A stretch of DNA of 7,957 bases, taken from Acetobacteraceae bacterium. Lineage in GTDB: Bacteria > Pseudomonadota > Alphaproteobacteria > Acetobacterales > Acetobacteraceae. Under the pieces are notes generated by a model. The model was not told the DNA's origin, searched no databases, and saw nothing but the letters and a program-made list of their open reading frames with translations. Positions within the stretch are counted from its first letter, which is position 1. Every line of letters starts with the position of its first letter. The translations under genes were made by a program, and so were the position numbers. Shown one piece after another: positions 1-5,936 of this stretch. The stretch lies in contig CANJSR010000216.1 in the NCBI GenBank assembly GCA_947476855.1, positions 1 to 7,957 of the forward strand, read 5' to 3'.

Positions 1-51
1 CGGACCCGGCTTGCCTGTTGAAAGCACGACGTTCCATCCAGGAGATCACCG

Positions 52-357
52 ATGGCCGACCGCCCCCGCATTTTCGACGACCTCGCCGGCGTGGCCGGAG
101 GCGCGATCTCGGCCCTGGCCGGCCTGCGTGAGGAAGCCGAGGCCATGGTCAAGGCCCGCGTCGATGAGACGATCCGCCGGCTGGACCTGATCCGGCGGGA
201 TGAATTCGACGCGATCGCCGAACTCGCCGCCAATGCCCGGGCCGGCCAGGAAGCCGCCGAGGCGCGCCTCGCCGAGGTCACGATGCGCCTGTCGGTGCTG
301 GAGGCGCGGTTGAGCGCGCTGGAAACCGCCCCGCGCCCATCCGGTGATGGGCACTGA
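52..357 (+). CDS. ubiK: UbiK/BMFP-family ubiquinone biosynthesis accessory factor
   Basis: The 101-residue product matches the UbiK (YqiC, BMFP) family in size and layout. An N-terminal amphipathic region (about residues 1-38, with 'FDDLAGVAGGAISALAGL') is followed by a charged helix containing 'VRxDEF'-like spacing (RRDEFDAIAEL, about 48-58). A C-terminal coiled coil follows (about 66-93, 'AEARLAEVTMRLSVLEARLSALE', Leu/Ala heptads). Known members trimerise through the coiled coil, associate with membranes and help the soluble Ubi complex make ubiquinone. AGGAGA at 40-45, six bases before the ATG, supports this start. It is followed after one base by an alpha/beta hydrolase gene, so the two are probably co-transcribed. 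The family call is firm; the function in this organism is inferred from homologues. Confidence 0.85.
   Translation: MADRPRIFDDLAGVAGGAISALAGLREEAEAMVKARVDETIRRLDLIRRDEFDAIAELAANARAGQEAAEARLAEVTMRLSVLEARLSALETAPRPSGDGH
335..352 (+). promoter_or_regulatory. Small hairpin at the ubiK-hydrolase junction
   Basis: A perfect 7-bp stem (GCCCATC at 335-341, GATGGGC at 346-352) closes a CGGT tetraloop. It covers the last codons of ubiK and sequesters two possible upstream starts of the next gene (GTG 344, ATG 347). This makes the ATG at 359, just after the ubiK stop, the better start. A role in translational coupling is inference only. Confidence 0.3.
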
Positions 358-358
358 C

Positions 359-1117
359 ATGACGGAGACGACCGGCCGCCTGGATCGCGGCGACGGCACC
401 CATCTGGCCTGGGCGCGGGTGGAGGGAACCGGCCCGACCATCGTCTTCCTGCCGGGGTTCCGCAGCGACATGGCGGGCGACAAGGCCACCAGCCTCGCGG
501 CCTTCGCGGCCGAACGCGGGTTGGGGATGCTGCGCTTCGACTACTCCGGCCACGGGGCGAGCGACGGGGCGTTTACCGATGGCACCATCGGCGAATGGGC
601 GGCGGACGCGCTGGTGGCGATCGACCGGCTGACGACGGGGAAGCTGATCCTGGTCGGATCATCGATGGGCGGCTGGATCGCGCTGCTGACGGCCCTCGCC
701 CGCCCCGAGCGCATTGCCGCCCTGGTCGGCATCGCCGCGGCCCCCGATTTCACCCAGCGCCTGATGTGGGACGCGATGGCGCCGGCCGAACAGGCGACCC
801 TGAAGCGGGACGGCATCCTGTATGTGCCCAGCCAATACGGCGAACCCACGCCCATCACGATGAAGCTGATCGAGGATGGGGCACAGCACCACGTCCTGAC
901 CGGTGCGCTTCAGATTGCGTGCCCAATCAGGCTGCTGCACGGCCAGGCGGACCCCGATGTGCCGTGGGAACTGGCGCTGACCATCGCCCAGCAGGCGGTG
1001 TCCACCGATGTCGAGGTCATCCTGATCAAGGACGGGGATCACCGGCTGTCCCGGCCCTCGGACCTGGCGCTGCTACGCCGGACGGTCGCTGTTCTCCTCG
1101 GCCAGGATGGCGCGTAG
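359..1117 (+). CDS. ABHD10-like alpha/beta hydrolase (serine esterase/thioesterase)
   Basis: This is a 252-residue alpha/beta-hydrolase with the full catalytic set. The nucleophile elbow is GSSMGG (100-105, Ser102), the acid is in HGQADPDVPW (Asp198), and the histidine is in KDGDHRLSR (His228). The oxyanion region is FLPGFRSDM (30-38). The segment 'STDVEVILIKDGDHR' and the DPDVPW loop closely resemble the mitochondrial ABHD10 group and its bacterial relatives. Those enzymes hydrolyse acyl thioesters and acyl glucuronides; the native substrate here is unknown. There is no signal peptide, so it is cytosolic. The ATG at 359 follows the ubiK stop by one base. GTG 344 and ATG 347 are in frame and possible, but lie inside ubiK and a hairpin. 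The 3' end overlaps the convergent epimerase gene by 45 bases. Confidence 0.88.
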   Translation: MTETTGRLDRGDGTHLAWARVEGTGPTIVFLPGFRSDMAGDKATSLAAFAAERGLGMLRFDYSGHGASDGAFTDGTIGEWAADALVAIDRLTTGKLILVGSSMGGWIALLTALARPERIAALVGIAAAPDFTQRLMWDAMAPAEQATLKRDGILYVPSQYGEPTPITMKLIEDGAQHHVLTGALQIACPIRLLHGQADPDVPWELALTIAQQAVSTDVEVILIKDGDHRLSRPSDLALLRRTVAVLLGQDGA

Positions 1118-2080
1118 GCCTTCTCGGTAGGTCGGGTAGAGCCACTCGATCCCCAGAGCCGCCTTGGTCTGGCGGCAGGCGACCTTGCGGTTCTCGGCCC
1201 AGAAGCTGCGGGCCATGGGGGACATGGCGGGGAGAGCGGCCTCGAAGGCGACCTCCGGCGGCAAGGGCAGGCCCAACAGGCGCGCCGCCTCGGTCACCAC
1301 GACGGCGCTTTCGGCCGGTTCGTCGTCGTTCAGGTTCAGGACGCGGGTGCCCGGGGGACGGTCCTGGGACATGGCGGCCAGCACGGCGCGGGCGATGTCA
1401 TCTCGATGGATCCGCCCAAACGCGTGTCCCGGCTTCACCATCCGTCGCGCTCGGCCGTCCCGCAGGTCGTCAAACATGGATCGGGTCGGCCCGTAGATGC
1501 CGGCGAGGCGGAAAATATCCACCGCGCACAGGTCGGCAAAGCCTTCCCACGCGATCTCGGCGGTTCGGCGGCGGTGGCCCCGGTCCTGGGAGGGGGCTGG
1601 GGGGGTGTCTTCCTCCACCCAGGCCCCGCCGCGGTCTCCGTAGACGACGGTCGAGGAGAGGTAGCCGATCCAGCGGAGGTTTGGCGCCGCGCGGATGGCG
1701 TCGGCGTACAGCGCCAGCACCGGGTCACCCTCCTGCCCCGGTGCGGCTGTGGCAAGGATATGGGTCGCCCCGGCAATGGCGGCGTGGGCGGAGGCAAAGG
1801 CGGTAACCCCCACGCCCCCCCTCCCCTTGAGGGAGGGGGTTGGGGGGAGGGGTGATACCCCCCGGACAGTGCCGCGAGACCCCTCCCCCCAGCCCCCTCC
1901 CTCAAGGGGAGGGGGGGCGTGGGGGCGCGGTCCGGGGGGATCCTGCCTCCCTCCCTCCAGGAAAGCGGGGGCTACCTCCACCTTCCGCGACGTCCCAACC
2001 ACCTCCCACCCGGCCGCAACCGCCAGCTCCGCCATCGCCCGCCCCGAGTACCCCAACCCAAACACCAGCAACCTGTTCAT
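1073..2080 (-). CDS. NAD(P)-dependent epimerase/reductase (YeeZ-like extended SDR) with inserted repeat peptide
   Basis: The product has 335 residues. The Rossmann start MNRLLVFGLGYSG carries GxGxxG at residues 8-13. Later blocks typical of this SDR family are LRWIGYLSSTVVYGDRGG (135-152, Ser/Thr 142-144 and Tyr147), RLAGIYGP (191-198), GRIHRDDIA (222-230) and a C-terminal 'ENRKV...LGIEWLYPTYREGL'. The lysine of a classical YxxxK motif is absent, which is usual for these YeeZ-like proteins. Family members are commonly about 275-295 residues. The excess here lies at about residues 42-92, a Pro/Gly/Arg-rich stretch encoded by a 119-bp inverted repeat. The frame is open throughout, so the protein may still be functional. 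The ATG overlaps the permease stop as ATGA, making this the third gene of the ABC operon. The substrate is unknown. The family call is strong; activity is uncertain because of the insertion. Confidence 0.82.
   Translation of the reverse strand: MNRLLVFGLGYSGRAMAELAVAAGWEVVGTSRKVEVAPAFLEGGRQDPPGPRPHAPPPLEGGGWGEGSRGTVRGVSPLPPTPSLKGRGGVGVTAFASAHAAIAGATHILATAAPGQEGDPVLALYADAIRAAPNLRWIGYLSSTVVYGDRGGAWVEEDTPPAPSQDRGHRRRTAEIAWEGFADLCAVDIFRLAGIYGPTRSMFDDLRDGRARRMVKPGHAFGRIHRDDIARAVLAAMSQDRPPGTRVLNLNDDEPAESAVVVTEAARLLGLPLPPEVAFEAALPAMSPMARSFWAENRKVACRQTKAALGIEWLYPTYREGLRAILAEENSDRPA
1807..1925. repeat. 119-bp paired-arm inverted-repeat element (copy A) inside the epimerase gene
   Basis: Two 47-base arms (1807-1853 and 1879-1925) are complementary at every position except one G-T pair (1840/1892). 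They flank a 25-base loop. Each arm is itself a rough palindrome around CCCTCCCCTTGAGGGAGGG. Read on the gene strand, the element encodes residues 52-92 of the epimerase without a stop. A related element with the same TTGAGGG core occurs at 3642-3747. The layout resembles REP/BIME pairs or the Rickettsia palindromic elements that insert in frame into genes. The membership of any named family is not established here. Confidence 0.85.
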
Positions 2081-2832
2081 GCATCACCCCGCCACCGCAT
2101 CACCGCCCGCCCGAACGCCCCCAACCCCGCGTTGATCACAATCCCCGCCAGCGACAGCAGCACCAACGCCGCGAACATCCGAGGCACCTGCAACCGATAC
2201 CCCGCCTCCATGATCCGGTACGCCAACCCAGACGCGAACCCGCCCGAGCCTGCCACGAACTCCGCCACCACCGCGCCTACCAGCGCCAGCCCGCCGGAAA
2301 TCCGCAACCCGGTCAGGAAGAACGGCAGCGCGGCCGGCAGCCGCAGCAGGAACAGCGTCCTCGCCCGCCCCGCCCCGTACAACCGGAACAGATCCGCCAG
2401 CTCGGACGGCGGCGAAGCCAGCCCCGTGGCCGTGTTGGCGAAGACCGGGAAGAACGCCACCACCACCGCGCAGACGACCAGGGAGGTGAATGGATCCCCC
2501 ACCCAGATGATGATCAGAGGCGCGATTGCCGGCAGCGGGGTCACCTGCAACACGATGGCCCAGGGCTGGATCGCGGCCTCGGCCCAGCGGCTGGCCGCCA
2601 TCGCCAGCGCCATCGCCACGCCCAGCACCGCCGCCACCACCAGCGCCGCGAAGGTCACCGCCAGAGTCGAGCCCAGGGAGACCATCAGCCCCCACGGGTC
2701 CGCCACGAAGGCCCCGACGATGGCGATCGGACCAGGCAACAGATAGTCGGGAATGTGGGCCAGGCGCACCGCGCCTTCCCAGATCGCCAGGGCCAGCAGG
2801 CCAAACGCGGCGGGGAGCAAAGCGGGCTTCAT
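2077..2832 (-). CDS. ABC transporter permease, nitrate/taurine/sulfonate type
   Basis: This 251-residue inner-membrane protein has about six hydrophobic segments (roughly residues 5-22, 55-80, 92-111, 115-133, 168-192 and 219-239). The conserved binding-protein-dependent permease loop lies at about 144-179 ('ELADLFRLYGAGRARTLFLL', then 'RLPAALPFFLTGLRIS'), in the place of the EAA loop that docks on the ATPase. 'VLQVTPLPAIAPLIIIWVG' is typical of SsuC/TauC/ThiX-like permeases. The ATG at 2832 forms an ATGA overlap with the upstream ATPase. The frame is open further upstream (to 3051), but that part is the ATPase gene read out of frame. The stop overlaps the start of the epimerase. The substrate cannot be assigned because no binding protein is present; candidates from the family are sulfonates, nitrate, or a thiamine/riboflavin precursor. 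Confidence 0.88.
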   Translation of the reverse strand: MKPALLPAAFGLLALAIWEGAVRLAHIPDYLLPGPIAIVGAFVADPWGLMVSLGSTLAVTFAALVVAAVLGVAMALAMAASRWAEAAIQPWAIVLQVTPLPAIAPLIIIWVGDPFTSLVVCAVVVAFFPVFANTATGLASPPSELADLFRLYGAGRARTLFLLRLPAALPFFLTGLRISGGLALVGAVVAEFVAGSGGFASGLAYRIMEAGYRLQVPRMFAALVLLSLAGIVINAGLGAFGRAVMRWRGDA

Positions 2833-3572
2833 GAGTTGGCCTGCGCCTGTTCCATGGCGCCCGAGATCTCCCGCACCAGGGCGGCATAGGCGGGGTCCAT
2901 GCGGATGTCCCGCCCCTCGGTCAATGGAGACGCGATCTCCCGCTCGATCCGGCCCGGGCGAGGGGTCATCAGCACGATGCGGCGGGCGAGGAACGCGGCC
3001 TCGTAGATCGAATGGGTGACGAAGACGATCGTCGTCCCGAGGTCCCGCCACAGCCCCAGCAGGTCCAGTTGCAGCCGGTGGCGGGTGAACTCATCGAGGG
3101 CGGCGAAGGGTTCGTCCATCAATAGGACCCTTGGCTTCGTCACCAGCGCGCGGGCGATGGAAACACGCATGCGCATGCCGCCGGAGAGCTGTCGCGGCAG
3201 CGCGGCCTCGAACCCGGTCAGGCCGACCCGGGCAAGCGCGGCGGTGATGGCGGGCTGGGCTGCCTGCCGCGGGACGCCGCGCAGGCGGAGGGGGAGGTAG
3301 ACGTTCTCGGCCGCACTGGCCCAGGGCAGGAGGGTGGCGTCCTGGAAGACATAGCCGATCTCCCCCGGCCCGGGCGCGTGGCCGTCCAACCAGGACAGGG
3401 TCCCGGCATCCGGCTGGTCGAGGCCAGCGATCAGCCGCAGCAGCGTGGACTTGCCGCAGCCGGAGGGGCCGAGGAGGGCGAGAAAGTCATGGGGGTGGAG
3501 GCGGAGGGAGATGTCCCGGAGGGCCTCGGTTCCGCCAGGAAAGCGGCGGCCGATATGGGAGAGGGTCAGCAC
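2829..3572 (-). CDS. ABC transporter ATP-binding protein, nitrate/taurine/sulfonate type
   Basis: This complete 247-residue nucleotide-binding subunit drives import through the adjacent permease. Its motifs are Walker A GPSGCGKS (35-42), Q-loop Gln77 (YVFQDATLLPW), signature LSGGMRMRVSIARAL (129-143), Walker B VLLMDEP (149-155), a D-loop ending in Asp160, and H-loop His187 (VTHSIYEA). The Q-loop sequence and 'MDEPFAALDE' place it near SsuB/TauB/NrtD/ThiZ proteins. The start is a GTG at 3572; an in-frame stop lies at 3594-3596, so no longer form is possible. No clear Shine-Dalgarno is seen. It is the first gene of the operon and has a promoter-like sequence 40-70 bases upstream. The periplasmic binding protein is not in this window. 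Confidence 0.92.
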   Translation of the reverse strand: MLTLSHIGRRFPGGTEALRDISLRLHPHDFLALLGPSGCGKSTLLRLIAGLDQPDAGTLSWLDGHAPGPGEIGYVFQDATLLPWASAAENVYLPLRLRGVPRQAAQPAITAALARVGLTGFEAALPRQLSGGMRMRVSIARALVTKPRVLLMDEPFAALDEFTRHRLQLDLLGLWRDLGTTIVFVTHSIYEAAFLARRIVLMTPRPGRIEREIASPLTEGRDIRMDPAYAALVREISGAMEQAQANS

Positions 3573-3590
3573 GAGGCCGCACGCGACGGT

Positions 3591-3600
3591 TGCCTAGGCA
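3591..3600. promoter_or_regulatory. 10-bp palindrome TGCCTAGGCA in the ABC operon leader
   Basis: This perfect palindrome lies between the predicted -10 box and the GTG start of the ATPase, at about +6 to +15 relative to the start point expected at about 3605. Its position would suit a repressor site. It is short and could be chance; no regulator is identified. Confidence 0.22.
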
Positions 3601-3611
3601 GGGCAGGGGGG

Positions 3612-3641
3612 ACTATATCAGAACAAACTAGGAACTTACAA
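3612..3641 (-). promoter_or_regulatory. Putative sigma-70-type promoter of the ABC/epimerase operon
   Basis: On the minus strand, TTGTAA (3641-3636) and TATAGT (3617-3612) are separated by 18 bases. They lie in one of the few A+T-rich patches of the window. The predicted start near 3605 would give a leader of about 33 bases to the GTG at 3572. The -35 box abuts the inverted repeat that begins at 3642. The prediction rests on consensus match alone. Confidence 0.45.
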
Positions 3642-3747
3642 CTCCCTCCCCCCTTGAGGGGGAGGGCTGGGGTGGGGGGTAAGCAACCGCACCGACCGGG
3701 GGGCACCAACCCCCCACCCCAACCCTCCCCCTCAAGGGGGGAGGGAG
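3642..3747. repeat. 106-bp paired-arm inverted-repeat element (copy B), intergenic
   Basis: Arms of 39 bases (3642-3680 and 3709-3747) pair with a single mismatch (3667 C versus 3722 A) around a 28-base loop. The core CTCCCTCCCCCCTTGAGGGG resembles copy A at 1807-1925, but the G/C runs differ in length, and each arm matches its own partner better than it matches copy A. The loops of the two copies look unrelated. It lies between two divergent operons, directly behind the -35 box of the ABC promoter, so it is not placed as a terminator for either. Confidence 0.85.
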
Positions 3748-3753
3748 AAGAAA

Positions 3754-3905
3754 GGAATTTTCCCCATGACCCGACCCCATGCCCGGTGAGCCCAACATCC
3801 CAAGAACGGAATATTCCCCCCACCACGACCCCATGCCCGGTGAGAACTCCCCCCCCAAAACCCCCCACCAAAAAATCCACACGGTCCAACCCCATGTCCG
3901 GTGAG
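3754..3905. repeat. Three direct repeats of a 19-bp motif upstream of the SDR operon
   Basis: CGACCCCATGCCCGGTGAG occurs identically at 3772-3790 and 3826-3844. It recurs with two changes (CAACCCCATGTCCGGTGAG) at 3887-3905. The spacings are 54 and 61 bases. The first two copies extend leftwards by 18 bases as GGAATTTTCCCC... (3754) and GGAATATTCCCC... (3808); the second begins with the perfect palindrome GGAATATTCC. Together with copy B, this accounts for most of the 434-base gene-free region 3573-4006. I recognise no gene and no clear plus-strand promoter there. The array could bind a regulator of the downstream operon or be a dispersed genomic repeat; neither is proven. Confidence 0.65.
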
Positions 3906-4006
3906 GATCGGTCCATCCCACGCGCCCCCATCCCCACCCTCGCAACCTCTCTGTAGCATCCCGCCCGCGTTCACCGCAGAATGGCACCGCACCGACAGGA
4001 GGCAAG

Positions 4007-4753
4007 ATGCAACCGCCCACGGACCCTCGGATCAGCTATGGACTCGCCGGACGGCGCGCCATCGTCACCGGACATCGGGGCGGCATCGGCGGCGCCATCG
4101 CGCGCGTGCTGGAACGGGACGGGGTGACGGTCATCGGTGTGGACCTGCCGGAATTCGACCTCTCCGACACAGCCACGCTGGAAACCCGCCTGGCCCGCCT
4201 GGTCGCCGAGAACGAACCCATCGACATCCTGGTGAACAACGCCGGCATCACCGTCCTCGGCGCGGTCACCGAAACGCCGCTGGCCGAACTCGAACGCGTG
4301 TTCCGGGTCAATTTCTTCGCCGCCTACGCGCTCATGGCCGCGGTCATCCCCGGCATGGCGGCGCGCGGCAAGGGGGCGATCGTCAACATCGCCTCCGACC
4401 AGGCGCTGATCGGCAAGCAGGTGAGCGCGGCCTACGGCGCCTCCAAGGCCGCCATCGCGCAATTGTCCCGATCCGCCGCGCTGGACTGGGCCAAGTCCGG
4501 TATCCGCGTGAACTGCATCGCCCCCGGCAGCACCGACACGGCCATGCTGTCCCAGGTCATCACCGACCTGTCGGCCACCTACCCCACCCGCTACCCCACC
4601 ACATCCCACGAATTCTACCGCGCCGGCGTCCCGCTCGGCCGCTTCGCCGAACCCGAGGAAATCGCCCAGGTCGTGGCCTTCCTCGCCTCCGACGCCGCCT
4701 CCTTCATCACCGGCGTCATCATGCCCGTCGATGGCGGAGGCACCGCGCAGTGA
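4007..4753 (+). CDS. SDR family oxidoreductase (NAD-type) 1
   Basis: This is a classical short-chain dehydrogenase of 248 residues. It has a TGHRGGIG cofactor loop (21-28), Asp46 at the end of the second strand (IGVDLPEFD, which favours NAD over NADP), NNAG (77-80), Ser130 (VNIASD), the Tyr143/Lys147 pair (YGASK), APGSTDT (172-178) and a C-terminal 'PVDGGG'. Proteins of this type oxidise or reduce a hydroxyl/keto group on a small substrate; the substrate here is unknown. AGGAGG at 3997-4002, four bases before the ATG, fixes the start. The stop overlaps the GTG start of the next SDR by four bases, so the two are translationally coupled. The cofactor loop has His-Arg-Gly-Gly where many relatives have small or Ser/Arg residues; this is within family variation. 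Confidence 0.9.
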   Translation: MQPPTDPRISYGLAGRRAIVTGHRGGIGGAIARVLERDGVTVIGVDLPEFDLSDTATLETRLARLVAENEPIDILVNNAGITVLGAVTETPLAELERVFRVNFFAAYALMAAVIPGMAARGKGAIVNIASDQALIGKQVSAAYGASKAAIAQLSRSAALDWAKSGIRVNCIAPGSTDTAMLSQVITDLSATYPTRYPTTSHEFYRAGVPLGRFAEPEEIAQVVAFLASDAASFITGVIMPVDGGGTAQ

Positions 4754-5442
4754 AAACCGCCCTCGTCACCGGCGGCACGCGCGGCATCGGCGGGGCGGTC
4801 ACGTCCCGCCTGCGGGCGGATGGCTGGCACGTCATCCCCATCGCCCGCCACGCCCCAGCCACGCCGGACGCTGATTTCGTTGCCTGCGACGTGGCCGATC
4901 CAACCGCCGTGAAACAACTGTTCGAGCGGATCGACACGCTGGACGCCCTGGTCAACTGCGCGGGCATCGCCGGGTCCAACACGCTGGAGGGCGACGATGC
5001 GCTCTGGCACGCGATCGTGAACTCCAACCTCAATGGGACCTATTACTGCTGCAAGGCCGCCGTGCCGAAACTGCCCGACGGGACGGGGCGGATCGTCAAC
5101 ATCGCCTCCGTGCTGGGCCTTCGCGGCGTCCCCGACCAGACCGCCTATTGCGCCGCCAAGCACGGAGTCGTTGGCCTGACCCGGGCGCTCGCTTTGGCCG
5201 TCGCGGCGCGGGGGATCACGGTCAACGCGCTCTGCCCCGGCTGGGTCGACACCGACATGGCGCACCAGCGCTACCGGGAACTCGGCATCACCCCCGAACA
5301 GGCGGCCGCCGGCGTGCCCAATGGCCGCGTCGCCACGCCCGAGGAGATCGCCGACGCCGTCGCCTGGCTGCTCCGGCCCGAGTCGCGCGGGATCAACGGC
5401 CATGCCCTGCCCATCGAGGGCGGCGGCCTGGCCCTGCCATAG
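4750..5442 (+). CDS. SDR family oxidoreductase (NADP-type, 3-ketoacyl reductase-like) 2
   Basis: This 230-residue classical SDR begins at a GTG that overlaps the previous stop (GTGA). Motifs are TGGTRGIG (7-14), Arg33 after the second strand (IPIARHA, suggesting NADP(H)), CDVADP (46-51), NCAG (69-72), Ser120 (VNIAS), Tyr133/Lys137 (YCAAK) and NALCPGWVDTDM (159-170). It resembles FabG/PhaB-like 3-oxoacyl reductases and related alcohol dehydrogenases, but the substrate cannot be read from sequence. It is not a close copy of the first SDR: the motifs match but the body differs. The frame is open upstream to 3901, but that region is the first SDR read out of frame. It is followed after 12 bases by a DUF1491 gene. 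Confidence 0.9.
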   Translation: MKTALVTGGTRGIGGAVTSRLRADGWHVIPIARHAPATPDADFVACDVADPTAVKQLFERIDTLDALVNCAGIAGSNTLEGDDALWHAIVNSNLNGTYYCCKAAVPKLPDGTGRIVNIASVLGLRGVPDQTAYCAAKHGVVGLTRALALAVAARGITVNALCPGWVDTDMAHQRYRELGITPEQAAAGVPNGRVATPEEIADAVAWLLRPESRGINGHALPIEGGGLALP

Positions 5443-5454
5443 AGGAGACACGGC

Positions 5455-5793
5455 ATGGAACCGGAACCTCGGGTCAAGGCGGGACTATGGGTCAGCATCG
5501 CGCTCCGCCTCGGGGACAAGGACGGGCGGCCGGGGATGGTGCTGCGCAAGGGCGATCCCGACGCCGGCGGCGTGCTGGTGGTGCTGCATGGGCGAGAGGG
5601 CATGAGCGTGCTGTCCCAGGTGCGCGGCAAGACCGGCGGCCTGGCCTGGATGCGCGCCACCGGCCCCGGCGCGGTCGATCAGGAAACCGTCAACGCCTAT
5701 GTCGACCGCCGCGTGAAGGTCGATCCGGACCTGTGGGTGCTGGAGTTCGAAGCCCCGGATCTGCTGCCGCCCTTCGAGGGCGAGATCGTCTGA
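5455..5793 (+). CDS. DUF1491 family protein
   Basis: The 112-residue product shows the hallmarks of DUF1491, a small alphaproteobacterial family of unknown function. It has an N-terminal 'RVKAGLWVSIALR' (6-18), a middle beta-rich part with 'GVLVVLHGREG' (39-49), and a C-terminal 'VDPDLWVLEFE' (88-98). No signal peptide or membrane segment is visible. AGAGGAGA (5441-5448) overlaps the upstream SDR stop and lies six bases before the ATG. It therefore appears to be the last gene of the SDR operon, although DUF1491 genes need not be functionally linked to their neighbours. No terminator hairpin is evident after its stop. Confidence 0.8.
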   Translation: MEPEPRVKAGLWVSIALRLGDKDGRPGMVLRKGDPDAGGVLVVLHGREGMSVLSQVRGKTGGLAWMRATGPGAVDQETVNAYVDRRVKVDPDLWVLEFEAPDLLPPFEGEIV

Positions 5794-5863
5794 TGATGAA
5801 TATTCAGCCTTCTGCGTGTTATCGGGCACCACAGTTGCACAAATAATGGATTGAAAATTTTAG

Positions 5864-5892
5864 TTGCCTTAGAATCGCGCATCATGTATGTT
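5864..5892 (+). promoter_or_regulatory. Putative sigma-70-type promoter of the small ORF at 5937
   Basis: TTGCCT (5864-5869) and TATGTT (5887-5892) are separated by 17 bases within an A+T-rich patch (about 5795-5905) that contrasts strongly with the surrounding G+C. Transcription would start near 5899, about 38 bases before the ATG at 5937. TTGAAA at 5851-5856 is a competing -35 without a well-spaced -10. The prediction is by consensus only. The rest of the 5794-5936 leader shows no gene. Confidence 0.4.
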
Positions 5893-5936
5893 GCGTTGCA
5901 TCAAAGCCTCCCCGACACTGGACGAGGACGACCCAG

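Noticed and set aside
1588..1604. A 17-base G-rich run identical to part of copy A's arm, as a third, degraded element
   Set aside because: On the gene strand it encodes the TPPAPS segment, which is typical of this SDR family at this position, so the coding requirement explains it. No partner arm is present nearby.
595..1806. A 403-residue plus-strand frame
   Set aside because: It is shadow translation of the hydrolase and then antisense of the epimerase, dominated by Arg, Gly and Pro with no recognisable domain.
1800..1931. Target-site duplication (GCGGT at 1800-1804 and 1927-1931) around copy A
   Set aside because: Five bases is too short in such G+C-rich sequence, and the sites do not directly abut the arms. 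Chance is the simpler explanation.
2077..3051. A longer permease reading frame starting at 3051
   Set aside because: The first 73 residues are out-of-frame translation of the ATPase gene with no permease-like character. The ATGA overlap at 2829-2832 gives a natural start and the family length.
3642..3747. An intrinsic terminator
   Set aside because: It lies between divergent genes, upstream of both, and no U-run follows either arm.
3754..3905. A CRISPR array
   Set aside because: There are only three imperfect repeats. The intervals are unequal and themselves partly repeated, there are no cas genes, and repeat similarity extends asymmetrically to one side.
3901..5442. A 513-residue frame ending in the second SDR
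   Set aside because: The upstream part is the first SDR read in another frame and is Arg/His/Pro-rich, as expected of a high-G+C shadow. The true start is the GTG at 4750.
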